Shown here in pieces: positions 9,295 to 18,409 of a stretch of 33,263 bases of DNA. The stretch comes from Bradyrhizobium altum (GTDB lineage: Bacteria > Pseudomonadota > Alphaproteobacteria > Rhizobiales > Xanthobacteraceae). Within the stretch, counting starts at the first letter, position 1. Each line of letters opens with the position of its first letter. The translations under genes were made by a program, and so were the position numbers. Location: positions 1 through 33,263 of the forward strand of contig NZ_JACMYP010000072.1 in assembly GCF_020889705.1 (NCBI RefSeq), written 5' to 3'. The notes beneath the pieces are model-generated. The model searched no databases, was not told where the DNA came from, and saw only the letters and a program-made list of their open reading frames with translations.

Positions 9295-10130
9295 ACCATT
9301 CCCCCTCAGTTGTATTCGTCAATGCATCTGGAGCACACCAGCCCCAGCAAGAGACCGCGAGCGCCGCTCAACCGCTTTGAGCCCCGCGCCATAGAGGCTG
9401 GGCGCACCTCGGGTCGGCACCCGAAGAAACTGCCCAGAGACAACCTCCACATCCAGGTGCGAAGTGATGTCTCGCAAGGCTCTTCAGCGATGTCATTCAG
9501 ATCTCCCAAGAATTGGCTTTGTGACCCGGTCCTCGAACCCCATTTGGCGCGACGCTCACTCTGATCCAGCCATACGCATCCGCAGATTTGAGCGCGAGCG
9601 TCGGCTTGTCGTCGCAAACCCGGCCGGTCGACCGATCGGCTTACGTGCGAGCTGTGCCACTCAGGCAATATTGAAGTCAGGTTAGCGGTGCACGTCGGAC
9701 CATCGCGCCCGGCTCCAGATCCGGGCATGGCGCGCCAGACGATTGTCGCTGGCGACGGTACGCTTCCTGCGTGAACCTGAGACTTGAGACATTCGCGCAC
9801 TGTCGTTCATTGGAGGTGTTGGTACGTGACGACCGTCGCCGCCTATTTCGAGATCGTACAACTTGACGTTACGTGCGCTTCAACCCTCTCCGGATTTTTC
9901 TCGTGTGAATTTTTCCTGACGTGCGCCTCCACCTTCCGGGGACAAGACGATGCGTGCGGAGATTCACAGACGAGCTACGTAGTCGCCTGGAGTTCGACGA
10001 CTGGCTGTCGGAATTCACCTGAGCTCGATGCCACGGGCAAGTCAGCTGCTGCCTGCTCCTCCCGCGTGCCGCGCGCGGCGCTTTGCCACATCGGCAAACG
10101 GATACACCGAGTTTATCCGTCCTACATCGG
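9295..10130. other. Upstream region of the rtx operon, no gene seen
   Basis: No coding region with a family signature is seen. Looking for a sigma-54 promoter (TGGCAC-N5-TTGC) or a NifA site (TGT-N10-ACA) in the minus direction before rtxA, I find only near misses with wrong spacing, such as GG...GC twelve bases apart near 9,325-9,345. No nod box, tts box or FixK box is seen by eye. An imperfect repeat lies at 9871-9939. Confidence 0.4.
9871..9939. repeat. Imperfect direct repeats
   Basis: ACGTGCGCTTCAACC at 9871 recurs as ACGTGCGCCTCCACC at 9919, each running into CCGG. Between them ATTTTTC occurs at 9894-9900 and 9909-9915. The whole block could be the end of a lost insertion sequence, since some IS families carry short repeated transposase sites at their ends, but no transposase is seen nearby and no copy elsewhere in the window was noticed. 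Confidence 0.35.
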
Positions 10131-10407
10131 TTAGATTACCGGCGTCCGGTTCTCGAGCTCGTTGACCTTGAGCTCGATCACATAGTTCAACTTGTGCCCG
10201 CCGAGCGCACCATGAGGCCTTCCGGCTGGGCCACCGTGCGCGGAAAACCGTCGAGGATGGCTCCTCGCGCTGCATCCGGCTGCCCAATTCGATCGCTAAT
10301 CAGCCTGACCACCAAACCATCTGGCACGAGCCGGTCGTCCTTCATGAGTTCGCCCACTTCTCGCCCGATCGCTGCTCCCCCGACACAGCGGTACGCAGCA
10401 TATAGCC
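10131..10407 (-). pseudogene. adk: Adenylate kinase fragment, frameshifted
   Basis: Reading the minus strand across two frame changes gives consecutive adenylate kinase pieces: GYMLRTAVS (normally GDMLR), then IGREVGELMKDDRLVPDGLV, RLISDRI, the hallmark ILDGFPRTVAQPEGL, and GHKLNYVIELKVNELENR, ending in TAA at 10131-10133. The N-terminal P-loop and everything beyond the start of the LID region are missing. Frame changes fall near the GTGTCGGGGGAGC stretch (about 10,370-10,380) and after PEGL (about 10,205-10,215). It cannot encode a working enzyme. It is a relic, probably of an extra adk copy carried on mobile DNA. Confidence 0.7.
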
Positions 10408-11746
10408 CGCCCTATGGCCGCGGACAGTCGGAGATCGGCGAACATCGAGGACCTAATCGGGCCGATACCGACGCATCAGCTTCGTACTCGCCTCGCGAAG
10501 ATAATGGAGACATTGAGCGTACTCTTCGGGTCGGCATCGTCGTCGTCGACGGATGCAACGCGATCGACTTCATGGGACCGTGAGACGTTCGGCGGCAAAC
10601 GAAGTGGTTTATCAGCGACACGAGCCCCATGAGCGACTTCTTAAGCGGTTCTGCATGGCCCGCAAGCGCCTCGTGGAACGAATAGCCTACGTCTTCGACC
10701 ATGGTCTGCCGCAGATGTGCGGTAGACCAGACGATGACTGATGCCCTAATATGGTGTTGCCGCCCATCCATTCGGCGAATATCGGCAGCCCGACATATGA
10801 ACTGCCCGAGAACCGCAGCAGTAGGGTTTCTGGTTGTAGTCGCACAGCCAAGCCGCTTCGCCGGCTATTACGGACGCAGCGAACCAGCGGAGCGCCGGGA
10901 CTAACCGCGCTTGGCCATAGAGTGCAAACCGTTCGCGCTTTTGAACGCTTACGACCGGCTATTTCGTGTCGCGTTTGTGCCGATGATAATGAACCTGACA
11001 TTGTTCGATGTCAGACGCACGGCCCTAGTGACGCCGAAGACGTGCGATAATTGGATCGATCTTGTCATCATGTACAATGACAGTGCCGCCCGGCCGAACA
11101 CGGACCCGTCGCCGTTGCTCCTTTGCATCGGACAGTTGAGCGTTGCGACCTTAGCATGCCCGCTGTCTTGGTCAGCCTCACGGCTTCGGTCGCGCCAGCG
11201 ACAGTAGTTACCTAGCTTGTGTTGAAGCCGTTTGTCGTAGCCATTCTCCTTGATGACGACCGTCACGATCCAACCGTCCACCTTGCTGTGCTTCGGAAGG
11301 CCCATCCGTCTGATGTCAAATTGTACCGGCGCCCCTGCGGTTCCGGAGCCACTAGACACACAATGTCTGTTATCAACGTCTGTTATCAACCATGCGGAAC
11401 AGCTATGGCATGCGTTAAGCCAAATGGCCTCCGGCAGACCTGGTGCGGCGCAGTTTGGCCCCGCTCGTGGCGACAATCCTATTCCACAAATCTGGTCAAG
11501 TCCGGCACATCGCCCGGTGATCGAAGGGGTGAATCATGCAGAAGCTCTCCATGATGTATCACAACGCGCGGGAACTCGTCGACGGAGGTGCTTTTGCGCA
11601 TCGGGTCGCGCATAAGCTTGCAAGCTTCCGCGTGCGAAGCTCATCTGGTTGTGTGAGCTCACCCCGGCTTGAGTGGCTTTTCGAGTCCTTGCCAGCGATA
11701 TCGCAAATGACCTCGCCCAACTGACCAGGAAGATGCCAACCACGAG
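10408..11746. other. Decayed region, no gene supported
   Basis: About 1.3 kb with short overlapping open frames on both strands. None shows a domain I recognise, a good ribosome site or a signal peptide. The longest minus-strand frame (10,949-11,476) contains patches that look protein-like, for example HSKVDGWIVTVVIKENGYD, but no family came to mind. Given the broken adk and transporter on either side, this is best read as eroded accessory DNA. Confidence 0.4.
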
Positions 11747-12394
11747 TTAGCCGAAACTGGCCAAGCTCTCGTTGAGATCGCCCACCGCGCTCCAGAAGGT
11801 GCCTTCAGGCGCCAATTTGTTGGCGAGCGGGCCGAGTGCCTCGATGCCGCCGATCAGCAACGCCACGACGACTGAGATGGCCGTAATGGTCAGATTGTAC
11901 CAGATCTTGCGGATCGGATTGAGGAAAGCCCAGCCATGCGCGCCGACCATCAAGACGCTGTCGGTCGTATCGACGAGCGTCATGCCGGCAGTGAAGAGAG
12001 CCGGAAGTATCATCACCGTACTGAAGTCCAGCCCTCCCGAGGCTTGCCCGGCTGCGACTGTGAAAAGGCTGATTTCCGTCGCCGTATCGAACCCGAGGCC
12101 GAACAGCAGACCGATCGCGAACATCAGCCAGCTCGCTGTTACCATGCGAAACAGCCGACGCAAGAGCCGGGACAGCAAGCCACGACCGGACAGCACCAGA
12201 TCGAACTCATGCTCTTCGACGTGTTCGCCCCGCCGCGCACGCTGAAAGCTCCGCCAGACATCCCGTAGGATCAGGACGTTGATGGCGGCAATCGTCAGCA
12301 AGAAGAAGGCCGACGCACCGGTGCCGATGATGCTGCCAACCGCCCGGAACTCCTGAAAGAGGCAGGGTCCGATGATCATAACCATGCGCAGCAC
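11747..12394 (-). pseudogene. Nickel/cobalt transporter (NiCoT, HupN/HoxN type), N-terminus missing
   Basis: The 215-residue frame matches the C-terminal two thirds of a NiCoT permease: FRAVGSIIGTGASAFFLL, the family signature LGFDTATE with preceding GLLFG, then ILPALFTAGMTLVDTTD and a last pair of helices. The first signature of the family, the HxxxxDH motif of helix II that binds the metal, is absent, so transport is not expected. The frame stays open upstream without ATG to about 12,460, and a GHST-like remnant (CHST) is seen there in another frame, consistent with a decayed 5' end. In Bradyrhizobium this family supplies nickel to uptake hydrogenase, but no hup genes lie in the window. Confidence 0.72.
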
Positions 12395-13264
12395 TAGATG
12401 GACAATTGCGCTGGTCGCACGGCATTGGAGTTGAGTGGCATTTCCTACTTCTCAGGGCGGGGACCTCGCGCGGTGCAGGTTGCGTGCCCGCTCTGCCGCG
12501 CTGCGCGCTGGACCGCTTCGCTGCGGCTTCTATTCCGTTGTCAGCCCGCGTCCCGCGCTTGCGCCGCGTTGGCCCTTCTACCTCGATCTGAGCCGTAGTC
12601 AAGTTTCCGAAATCACCGGTGCGGCTCAGCAGCCAGTGCTAGAAAGATGCCGAGCGGCAGCGCCGCTGTCGTGTGCCAACTCTGCGCGGATGAGATCTGT
12701 TGAGGTGCAGCCACCGAATGGCTGGGTAAAACCTGATTGGAAGTTGAACACGTGCTCGACGGCGAACAATTTGACCGTCACGCCTCTTTCCCACCATGAT
12801 CTGCCTTTCGCCGCGAGCCTGGCGTATCCCAAACGGGCTAACCAATGCCTCGGAGCACCCTGTCCGACGCATTCGTGCATGACAAGCTGGCAGCAGTTTT
12901 CCTGGCTCGCGGGTCGCGGCTCTTGACCACCTTCCCAGGATCGCGAATCCCAGTGCCATGAAATGGTTATCGACTCGCCGCCTACAGTTGCGGGGGTAGC
13001 TCCGGCATTGTCTCAAGAGAGGACGCACCGAGCGCCCTTGAATCGCCTTTCGGGCACTACCGACGACGAAGTGAAATGGCTTCAGAGGGCGTGTCAAGTA
13101 CTCGTCGGCGAACATCATCAGACACTGTGGCTTAGGAAAACGGGGTAGCTTCACGCTCAATCTCGGATTGCGGACGAGATCGAGGCGTCAAGACACCGCG
13201 GCTCTGCTGTCGAGAGCTCGGCGGGGCGCTAGCCGCACACGCAGGAAAAGGCCAGTTGAAACAC
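12395..13264. other. Decayed region upstream of the NiCoT relic
   Basis: About 870 bases with no supportable gene. Frames on both strands are Arg/Ser/Cys-rich. One plus-strand frame ending at about 13,148 has a plausible protein-like tail (DDEVKWLQRACQVLVGEHH), but it has no recognised family and no good start. No inverted repeats or transposase motifs were seen. Confidence 0.35.
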
Positions 13265-13462
13265 TCAGGCGACTGGAAGCCTGACTTCCTCTCTGTCCTT
13301 CGTCATGACGTCATAGACCCTGACCTGGAGCATGGGGCGGCGCTTCTTGAGCTCTTGCGCTCCTGCCCAGGCGCCGTCTCTTGTCGCGAATTCAGTTTTT
13401 AATTGACCGTCGATTTCGAGCACATAACCAGAAGCGGGCAATCGACGAGTGGATGCAACCAT
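13265..13462 (-). CDS. Conserved small hypothetical protein
   Basis: 65 residues: a basic N-terminus, a SGYVLEIDGQLKTEF beta-type segment, then a helix AGAQELKKR and a second beta segment LQVRVYDVMTK. No signal peptide or membrane helix. The ATG is preceded by AAAGGA five bases away, a strong ribosome site. It resembles small cytoplasmic proteins that I have seen often in Bradyrhizobium genomes, without a known role. It lies downstream of cysNC on the same strand, about 115 bases away, but is probably separate. Confidence 0.65.
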   Translation of the reverse strand: MVASTRRLPASGYVLEIDGQLKTEFATRDGAWAGAQELKKRRPMLQVRVYDVMTKDREEVRLPVA

Positions 13463-13578
13463 CTTTTTCCTTTAGAGCGACGAGTCCGATCGATGGCCCT
13501 GTTTATCCCGAGTCGCCTTCGCCGCGCCAGTACGCTGGTGAGCGGCACCTGCAAGGCGAACTGACAGCTTGTATCTTA

Positions 13579-15462
13579 CTAACGTCCAAGGAGTGCCCGC
13601 GCCACCAAGACATCGACCACGGCTTCCGCTGCTTGCTCAGGCGCCTGCTCCATGGTCCTGAGATGAATTTCCGGTCTTATCGGTGCTTCGTAGGACGTAT
13701 CGATGCCGGTGAAGTTCTTGATCTGACCGGATTTCACCTTTGAGTAGAGGCCTTTTGGATCGCGCCGGGCGCATTCTTCGATCGGCGTATCGACAAAGAC
13801 TTCGATGAACTCCTCGTTGCCAATCAGGCTGCGGACCATGTCTCGTTCTGACCTGTAGGGGGAGATGAACGAGCAGATCACGATCAAGCCGCTATCCGCC
13901 ATCAACTTGGCAACATGCCCGACACGCCGAATGTTTTCCGCGCGCTCGGCCTCCGAGAAGCCGAGGTCCGCGTTCAATCCGTTCCGGAGGTTGTCGCCAT
14001 CCAGCAGCATCGCATGCCGCGACATTGCAAATAGCTTTTGATCGACGATGTTGGCAATGGTCGACTTTCCTGCGCCAGATAGGCCGGTGAACCAGACGAC
14101 GCAAGGCTTCTGATTCTTGAGCGCGGCGCGCTCACTCCTGCCCACTGAAAACGCCTGCCAGGTAACATTGGCCGCCCGCCGCAGCGGAAACGCAATCATG
14201 CCGGCGCCGACCGTACGATTGGTGTAACGATCGATGACGATAAATGATCCGGTCTTCCGATTGACGTCGTAAGCATCGAATACGACGGGCAATGCGGTCG
14301 CAACATTGCAAAACGCGATCTCGTTGAGAGAAAGCGTCCTGGCCGCCAGCTGCTCACATGTGTTGACATCGATCCGATGCCTGATTGCGGTAATGCTGCC
14401 GGCGACCGTCTGCGAGCCAATCCGCAGGATGTAATTTCGTCCAGGAGCGAGCGGCTCGTTGTCCATCCAGATCAGATGAGCGGCGAACTGGTCGGCGATA
14501 TTGGGTCGTTCGGTTGGCAGCGACAGAAGGTCGCCACGGCCGATATCGATCTCGTCTTCCAGTGTAATGGTGACGGCATCACCGGCCTCGGCGCCGACAA
14601 GGTCGCCATCCTGCGTCACGATCTGCTTGATCCGCGTGGTCCGTCCGGACGCGGCGACGACGATCTCGTCTCCTGCCGAGATCCTCCCGGAAGCCACCGA
14701 CCCGGCATAGCCGCGAAAATCCGGGTTGGGCCGGTTCACCCATTGGACCGGAAAGCGGAAAGCCTGGTTTACGGTGTCGGACTGGATATCGATGCTCTCC
14801 AAATGCTCCATCAGAGATGGACCATGATACCACTTGGTATGAGCGGAGCGGTCGACGACGTTGTCGCCGTAGCGGGCCGAGATCGGGATCGGAACGATCG
14901 AGGTAAAGCCAAGGCCGGCGGCAAAGGCCAGATAGCTGGCGACGATCCGATCGAAACGCACCTTGTCGTATGCGACAAGGTCAATCTTGTTCACTGCCAG
15001 CACGACATGACGAATACCGAGCAGCGAACAGATGAAGGAGTGGCGGCGGGTCTGAACCAACACGCCTTTGCGAGCATCAATCAGGATGATGGCGAGCTGG
15101 GCATTCGAGGCGCCGGTTGCCATGTTGCGGGTGTACTGCTCGTGACCGGGAGTATCGGCCACCATGAGGGAGCGCCGCGGCGTCGTGAAGAAGCGGTAGG
15201 CGACGTCGATCGTGATGCCCTGCTCCCGTTCAGCCTCGAGCCCGTCCACAAGCAGCGCGAAGTCGATATCACTCCCGGCGCAGCCGTGCCTGACGCTGTC
15301 GCGCTTCACCGCCGTGAGCTGATCTTGGTAGACCATCTTGCTGTCATGCAGCAACCGACCGATCAGCGTCGATTTTCCGTCGTCCACCGAGCCGCATGTT
15401 ATGAATCGCAGCTGGTCTTTGGTCCCAGTCCCGAGAGGTCCGGATGTCGCTTTGGAAGTCAT
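13579..15462 (-). CDS. cysNC: Sulfate adenylyltransferase large subunit fused to APS kinase (CysNC/NodQ type)
   Basis: 627 residues. The N-terminal GTPase carries GSVDDGKST (24-32), DTPGH (103-107) and NKID (158-161) and is followed by EF-Tu-like beta barrels. The C-terminal APS kinase begins near 445 with the P-loop GLSGAGKST at 460-468 and has the DGDNLRNGLN and FISPYRSER motifs. With CysD it makes APS from sulfate and ATP, driven by GTP hydrolysis, and then phosphorylates APS to PAPS. The ATG at 15462 shares one base with the cysD stop (TGATG); an upstream TTG is less likely. The same fusion is called NodQ when it supplies sulfate for Nod factors; no nodH is in the window, so the neutral name is used. 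Confidence 0.93.
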   Translation of the reverse strand: MTSKATSGPLGTGTKDQLRFITCGSVDDGKSTLIGRLLHDSKMVYQDQLTAVKRDSVRHGCAGSDIDFALLVDGLEAEREQGITIDVAYRFFTTPRRSLMVADTPGHEQYTRNMATGASNAQLAIILIDARKGVLVQTRRHSFICSLLGIRHVVLAVNKIDLVAYDKVRFDRIVASYLAFAAGLGFTSIVPIPISARYGDNVVDRSAHTKWYHGPSLMEHLESIDIQSDTVNQAFRFPVQWVNRPNPDFRGYAGSVASGRISAGDEIVVAASGRTTRIKQIVTQDGDLVGAEAGDAVTITLEDEIDIGRGDLLSLPTERPNIADQFAAHLIWMDNEPLAPGRNYILRIGSQTVAGSITAIRHRIDVNTCEQLAARTLSLNEIAFCNVATALPVVFDAYDVNRKTGSFIVIDRYTNRTVGAGMIAFPLRRAANVTWQAFSVGRSERAALKNQKPCVVWFTGLSGAGKSTIANIVDQKLFAMSRHAMLLDGDNLRNGLNADLGFSEAERAENIRRVGHVAKLMADSGLIVICSFISPYRSERDMVRSLIGNEEFIEVFVDTPIEECARRDPKGLYSKVKSGQIKNFTGIDTSYEAPIRPEIHLRTMEQAPEQAAEAVVDVLVARALLGR

Positions 15463-16361
15463 CAAAAGTAGCCTTCCCGCTTCTTCTTCTCCATCGAAGC
15501 GGCTTCATCGGTATCAATCAGGCGTCCCTGACGCTCCGACACCGTTGCAGTCTTCATTTCTGTGATGACGTCTTCGATCGTCGTCGCGTCGGATTCAATA
15601 GCCCCGCTCAAAGGATAACATCCGAGCGTGCGAAAGCGGATCATGCGCATTTCCGGCCTCTCGTCGCGGTTGAGCGGCAATCGTTTGTCGTCGATCATGA
15701 TCGTCGCGCCATTTCGACGCACTATCGGTCTTTGCTTTGCGAAGTAGAGCGGGACGACCGGGATCTTCTTGAGCATGATGTATTCCCACACGTCGAGCTC
15801 GGTCCAGTTTGACATCGCAAACACGCGCATGGTTTCGCCCGGGCGGATCCGTGTGTTGAACAGGTTCCAGAGCTCAGGCCGCTGGTTACGGGGATCCCAT
15901 ACGTGTCCGGCCGCACGGAAGGAGAGGATCCGTTCTTTTGCACGGCTCTTTTCCTCGTCGCGCCGGGCTCCGCCAAAGGCGGCATCAAATCCGTGGAGGT
16001 CGAGCGCCTGCTTCAGAGCGTCGGTCTTCATCACCTGGGTATGAAGCTCGGAGCCGGAGTCGATCGGATTGATCCCGCGCGCGATGCCCTCCTTGTTGAC
16101 ATGGACGATCAGGTCGAGGCCGAGCCGCTTGGCTGTCGCGTCCCGGAATCTGATCATCTCGCGGAACTTCCAGGTCGTATCGACGTGAAGCAGGGGGAAA
16201 GGCAATTTGGCCGGATAGAACGCCTTCATCGCAATGTGCAGCAGCACGCTCGAGTCTTTTCCGATCGAGTAAAGCATGACCGGCCTTTTGAACTCGGCGA
16301 CCACCTCACGCATGATTTCGATCGATTCAGCTTCGAGACGACGCAGATGTTTCGGCAGCAT
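15462..16361 (-). CDS. cysD: Sulfate adenylyltransferase small subunit (CysD/NodP type)
   Basis: 299 residues from the ATG at 16361, the usual family length, starting MLPKHLRRLEAESIEIMREV. The PP-loop motif SIGKDSSVLLH binds ATP, and FGGARRDEEKSRAKERI and SNWTELDVWEYI are standard family blocks. It catalyses adenylation of sulfate together with CysN. The open frame continues to a GTG at 16448, but those 29 extra residues are not part of the family. The ribosome site before the chosen ATG is weak (AAAAGAA). The gene is translationally coupled to cysNC. The PAPS made could serve cysteine synthesis or sulfation of a surface or Nod-factor sugar. Confidence 0.93.
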   Translation of the reverse strand: MLPKHLRRLEAESIEIMREVVAEFKRPVMLYSIGKDSSVLLHIAMKAFYPAKLPFPLLHVDTTWKFREMIRFRDATAKRLGLDLIVHVNKEGIARGINPIDSGSELHTQVMKTDALKQALDLHGFDAAFGGARRDEEKSRAKERILSFRAAGHVWDPRNQRPELWNLFNTRIRPGETMRVFAMSNWTELDVWEYIMLKKIPVVPLYFAKQRPIVRRNGATIMIDDKRLPLNRDERPEMRMIRFRTLGCYPLSGAIESDATTIEDVITEMKTATVSERQGRLIDTDEAASMEKKKREGYF

Positions 16362-16675
16362 ATATGTTCTTTTCGATGCAGGATCTTTGTTCTTCGCCGT
16401 TCTACGGCGGCCGCCCAGAGCAGGAATATCGGCTGCGGAACGGCTCACCGGTGTACGTGGCTATCCAAAAGTTGAAGTGCGCGTTGGGCAGCAGACTGAC
16501 ACACCCGGGGGGCTGTCGCATTCCGCCGTGGTACCGCTGGCGCCTGCGTCACACGTTATCGCGCAGATCAGCTCGTTGAGGGCTAAGGATCCTGGCGAAA
16601 TCAGCCAGCATGTTTTGATCGCAAGCACCCAGATCACCCTAGGGGATATTGAGGAGCTGCTCAAGCCGCGTGACC

Positions 16676-16798
16676 TCACCTCGCAAGATCACGATAGCCG
16701 CATTGCTGGAGCAGGTGCGCCAGGAGCGTCGTCCCGGATCGTGGACGTCCGAAGAGAAAGCAGACCGCAGGCGAACGGCCAAAACCACCGCTCATCAT
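16676..16798 (-). pseudogene. Truncated sulfotransferase, N-terminal P-loop fragment
   Basis: A 40-residue minus-strand frame starts at ATG 16798 (GAGGG upstream) and reads AVCFLFGRPRSGTTLLAHLL before a TGA at 16676. RPRSGTTLL is the PAPS 5'-phosphate-binding loop found at the start of bacterial sulfotransferases. The rest of a normal sulfotransferase (over 200 more residues) is missing: only about 310 bases separate this stop from cysD, and other frames there show no clear continuation. Its position directly upstream of the PAPS-making genes on the same strand supports the call. A different P-loop NTPase is possible. Confidence 0.5.
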
Positions 16799-17258
16799 TC
16801 AGACCCTCGTGCTTGAAAAGCGAACCCCATCGCCGCTCGTTCAATTGATCGAAATAAAGCCAGCCGCGGGATCACTCGAGGGCGACCGCCTGCGTTCCAA
16901 GCATCAATACGACAAGAATTTCGCCTGCCACTCATGATTAGAGAGCCGTTCAATTCGATCGATTGGGCGGGATCACCGAAGCATTTGACACCTGCAATCG
17001 TCCACCCGATTGCTCGACAGTTGAAACGAAGTCAAGTGCCAGCTCAATTGCACGAAGATTGGCTCGGGATATGGGAAGGTTGGAGGGAACTATACGGACG
17101 TTTACCGAACAGCCACCCGCGGCACATGGCACGTTATTACATATAGTCGACACGATGTTGTTTGCCGGGCCATTAAAAACGTAAATGCGACATGCACCTC
17201 GCTGATGCTCGGCATACCCCATGAAGCTCGGCAAAAGAGCGGACAGCTCGGCGACTGA
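16799..17258. other. Intergenic or decayed, upstream of the Ulp1-like relic
   Basis: About 460 bases with no supported gene. I looked for a tts box (type III secretion promoter, GTCAGCTT...CGAAAGCT) ahead of the Ulp1-like protease and saw no convincing match. It may contain eroded 5' sequence of that protease. Confidence 0.35.
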
Positions 17259-17848
17259 CCCTATCGTCGGGGGCGCATCAATCGTATCAGCGCGCGGTAT
17301 CGATGGCTCGGCGACGAGCACATCCAGAGGGATTACGAGCCACTCGAGCAGTGGCTGCAGGAGAACCATCCGGATCTCGCCGCCCGCACGCAGCTCGTCG
17401 ATCCTCTTATAGCCATTATCAGGTGCGCCTGGCGGCGGTCGATGGCGACGCGCGAGGTAGATTCCAGCGCCTCATCGATCGGAATGGCAACGATACAGCC
17501 GACTTCCTGTTCCTGCCCATGAACGATGCCGATCGTCCTAGCCAACACGGCAGCCATTGGTCGCTGCTATTCGTTGATCGCAGGGCCCGGCAACGGCCGG
17601 TCGCCTATCACTACGACTCCATCCGCGGATACAATGACGCTCGTGCAGCAAGGCTCGCAGACCGGCTGGGCCTCAGCCTGAGGCTGGCCGATATGGCCCG
17701 GCAGCAGAACGGCTATGATTGCGGCGTCTTTGTCGTGGACGGCACGCGCGCGTTGGTCAGGGGATTGGCAATTGGTCAGCCAGGCCTGCTGAACCTTAAC
17801 AAGCTCAGCATCAGCCGGCTCGCACTGAAAGACCGGCTAAGGAGCTGA
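17259..17848 (+). pseudogene. Ulp1-like (C48) cysteine protease, NopD-type effector, frameshifted
   Basis: Two frames together give the C-terminal protease domain of the Ulp1/NopD family. Frame one, open from 17,259, reads WLGDEHIQRDYEPLEQWLQE and LAARTQLVDPLIA; after about 17,412 the second frame continues HYQVRLAAVDG, NGNDTADFLFLP, then the catalytic blocks SHWSLLFVD (His), YHYDS (Asp) and QQNGYDCGVFV (Cys), ending at 17848. The join requires one inserted base (GCCATT read as GCCCATT). NopD-type effectors are delivered into plant cells by type III secretion and cut SUMO conjugates. All catalytic residues survive, but the frameshift and a stop at 17256-17258 leave no long start, so the gene is broken unless the sequence is wrong. 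Confidence 0.82.
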
Positions 17849-18357
17849 GGTCTCGGCTCGTGCCGATGGGAGTAGAGCGGCTCTCGCCGCCGCCGGCGCC
17901 AGACCATTGTGCTGCGCTGGGCGACACTTGCAGCAAGTGATCCGCTTGTCCGTTCGGCATGAGCCGAAGGTCCTCATCGCCAGCCATGCAATCGACTTAG
18001 GCTGGATCCCGCTCCGATTGACACGATCGGCACAGCCGCGTCTCGCCGTTACCGTGGACAATCATGGCCCTCGACAGCGATCCGCCGCATTCTTCGAACG
18101 TTAACGGCAACGAGCGAGCGTCGAGACAATTTCCAGGCGGGAAACCTTCGAAACAGGTATGGCCGGTCGTAAGATTGTGTCGTGACTCTCGATCATACCG
18201 GGCAAAGCGGCCTTCGCGGTTGTACATCCTTTCAAGAAACCTCAAAGGATGACGAAGTGCTGCTGCCCGTTCCGCGACAATGACAGCCAAGTACGTGAAA
18301 AGCTCTTTCCACAGCAATAGGCAGGCCAATGTGCAAAACAATTTCAATGGCCATAAA
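17849..18357. other. No supported gene
   Basis: About 500 bases after the protease relic. Minus-strand frames here contain Cys pairs (TRLCRSCQSE near 18,010-18,040; ITCCKC near 17,935-17,950) that hint at a small zinc-binding protein broken by frame changes, but I cannot name a family or a start. Confidence 0.3.
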
Positions 18358-18377
18358 GGGCGGCCCGCGAGCCGCCC
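18358..18377 (-). terminator. Rho-independent terminator of the 61-residue gene
   Basis: GGGCGGC at 18358-18364 pairs with GCCGCCC at 18371-18377 around a six-base loop. On the minus strand the stem is followed by TTTAT, giving the expected GC stem and T run, 33 bases after the stop of the basic small protein. Confidence 0.7.
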
Positions 18378-18409
18378 TACTATGCCGGCTACCAGCGCTG
18401 CTCAGTAAG

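Noticed and set aside
9318..9345. Possible sigma-54 promoter before rtxA (minus-strand TGGTGTG...TGCAT)
   Set aside because: The GG and GC elements are 12 bases apart instead of 10, so the spacing does not fit.
14377..15471. Plus-strand open frame of 364 codons inside cysNC
   Set aside because: It is the antisense shadow of an intact cysNC gene; its translation has no motif and it shares the high third-position GC of the real gene.
16362..16448. Longer GTG start for cysD
   Set aside because: The 29 added residues do not belong to the family, and the ATG at 16361 gives the normal 299-residue length.
17150..17258. tts box for the Ulp1-like protease
   Set aside because: Only partial similarity (GACAGCTCGG); the conserved core of the tts box is absent.
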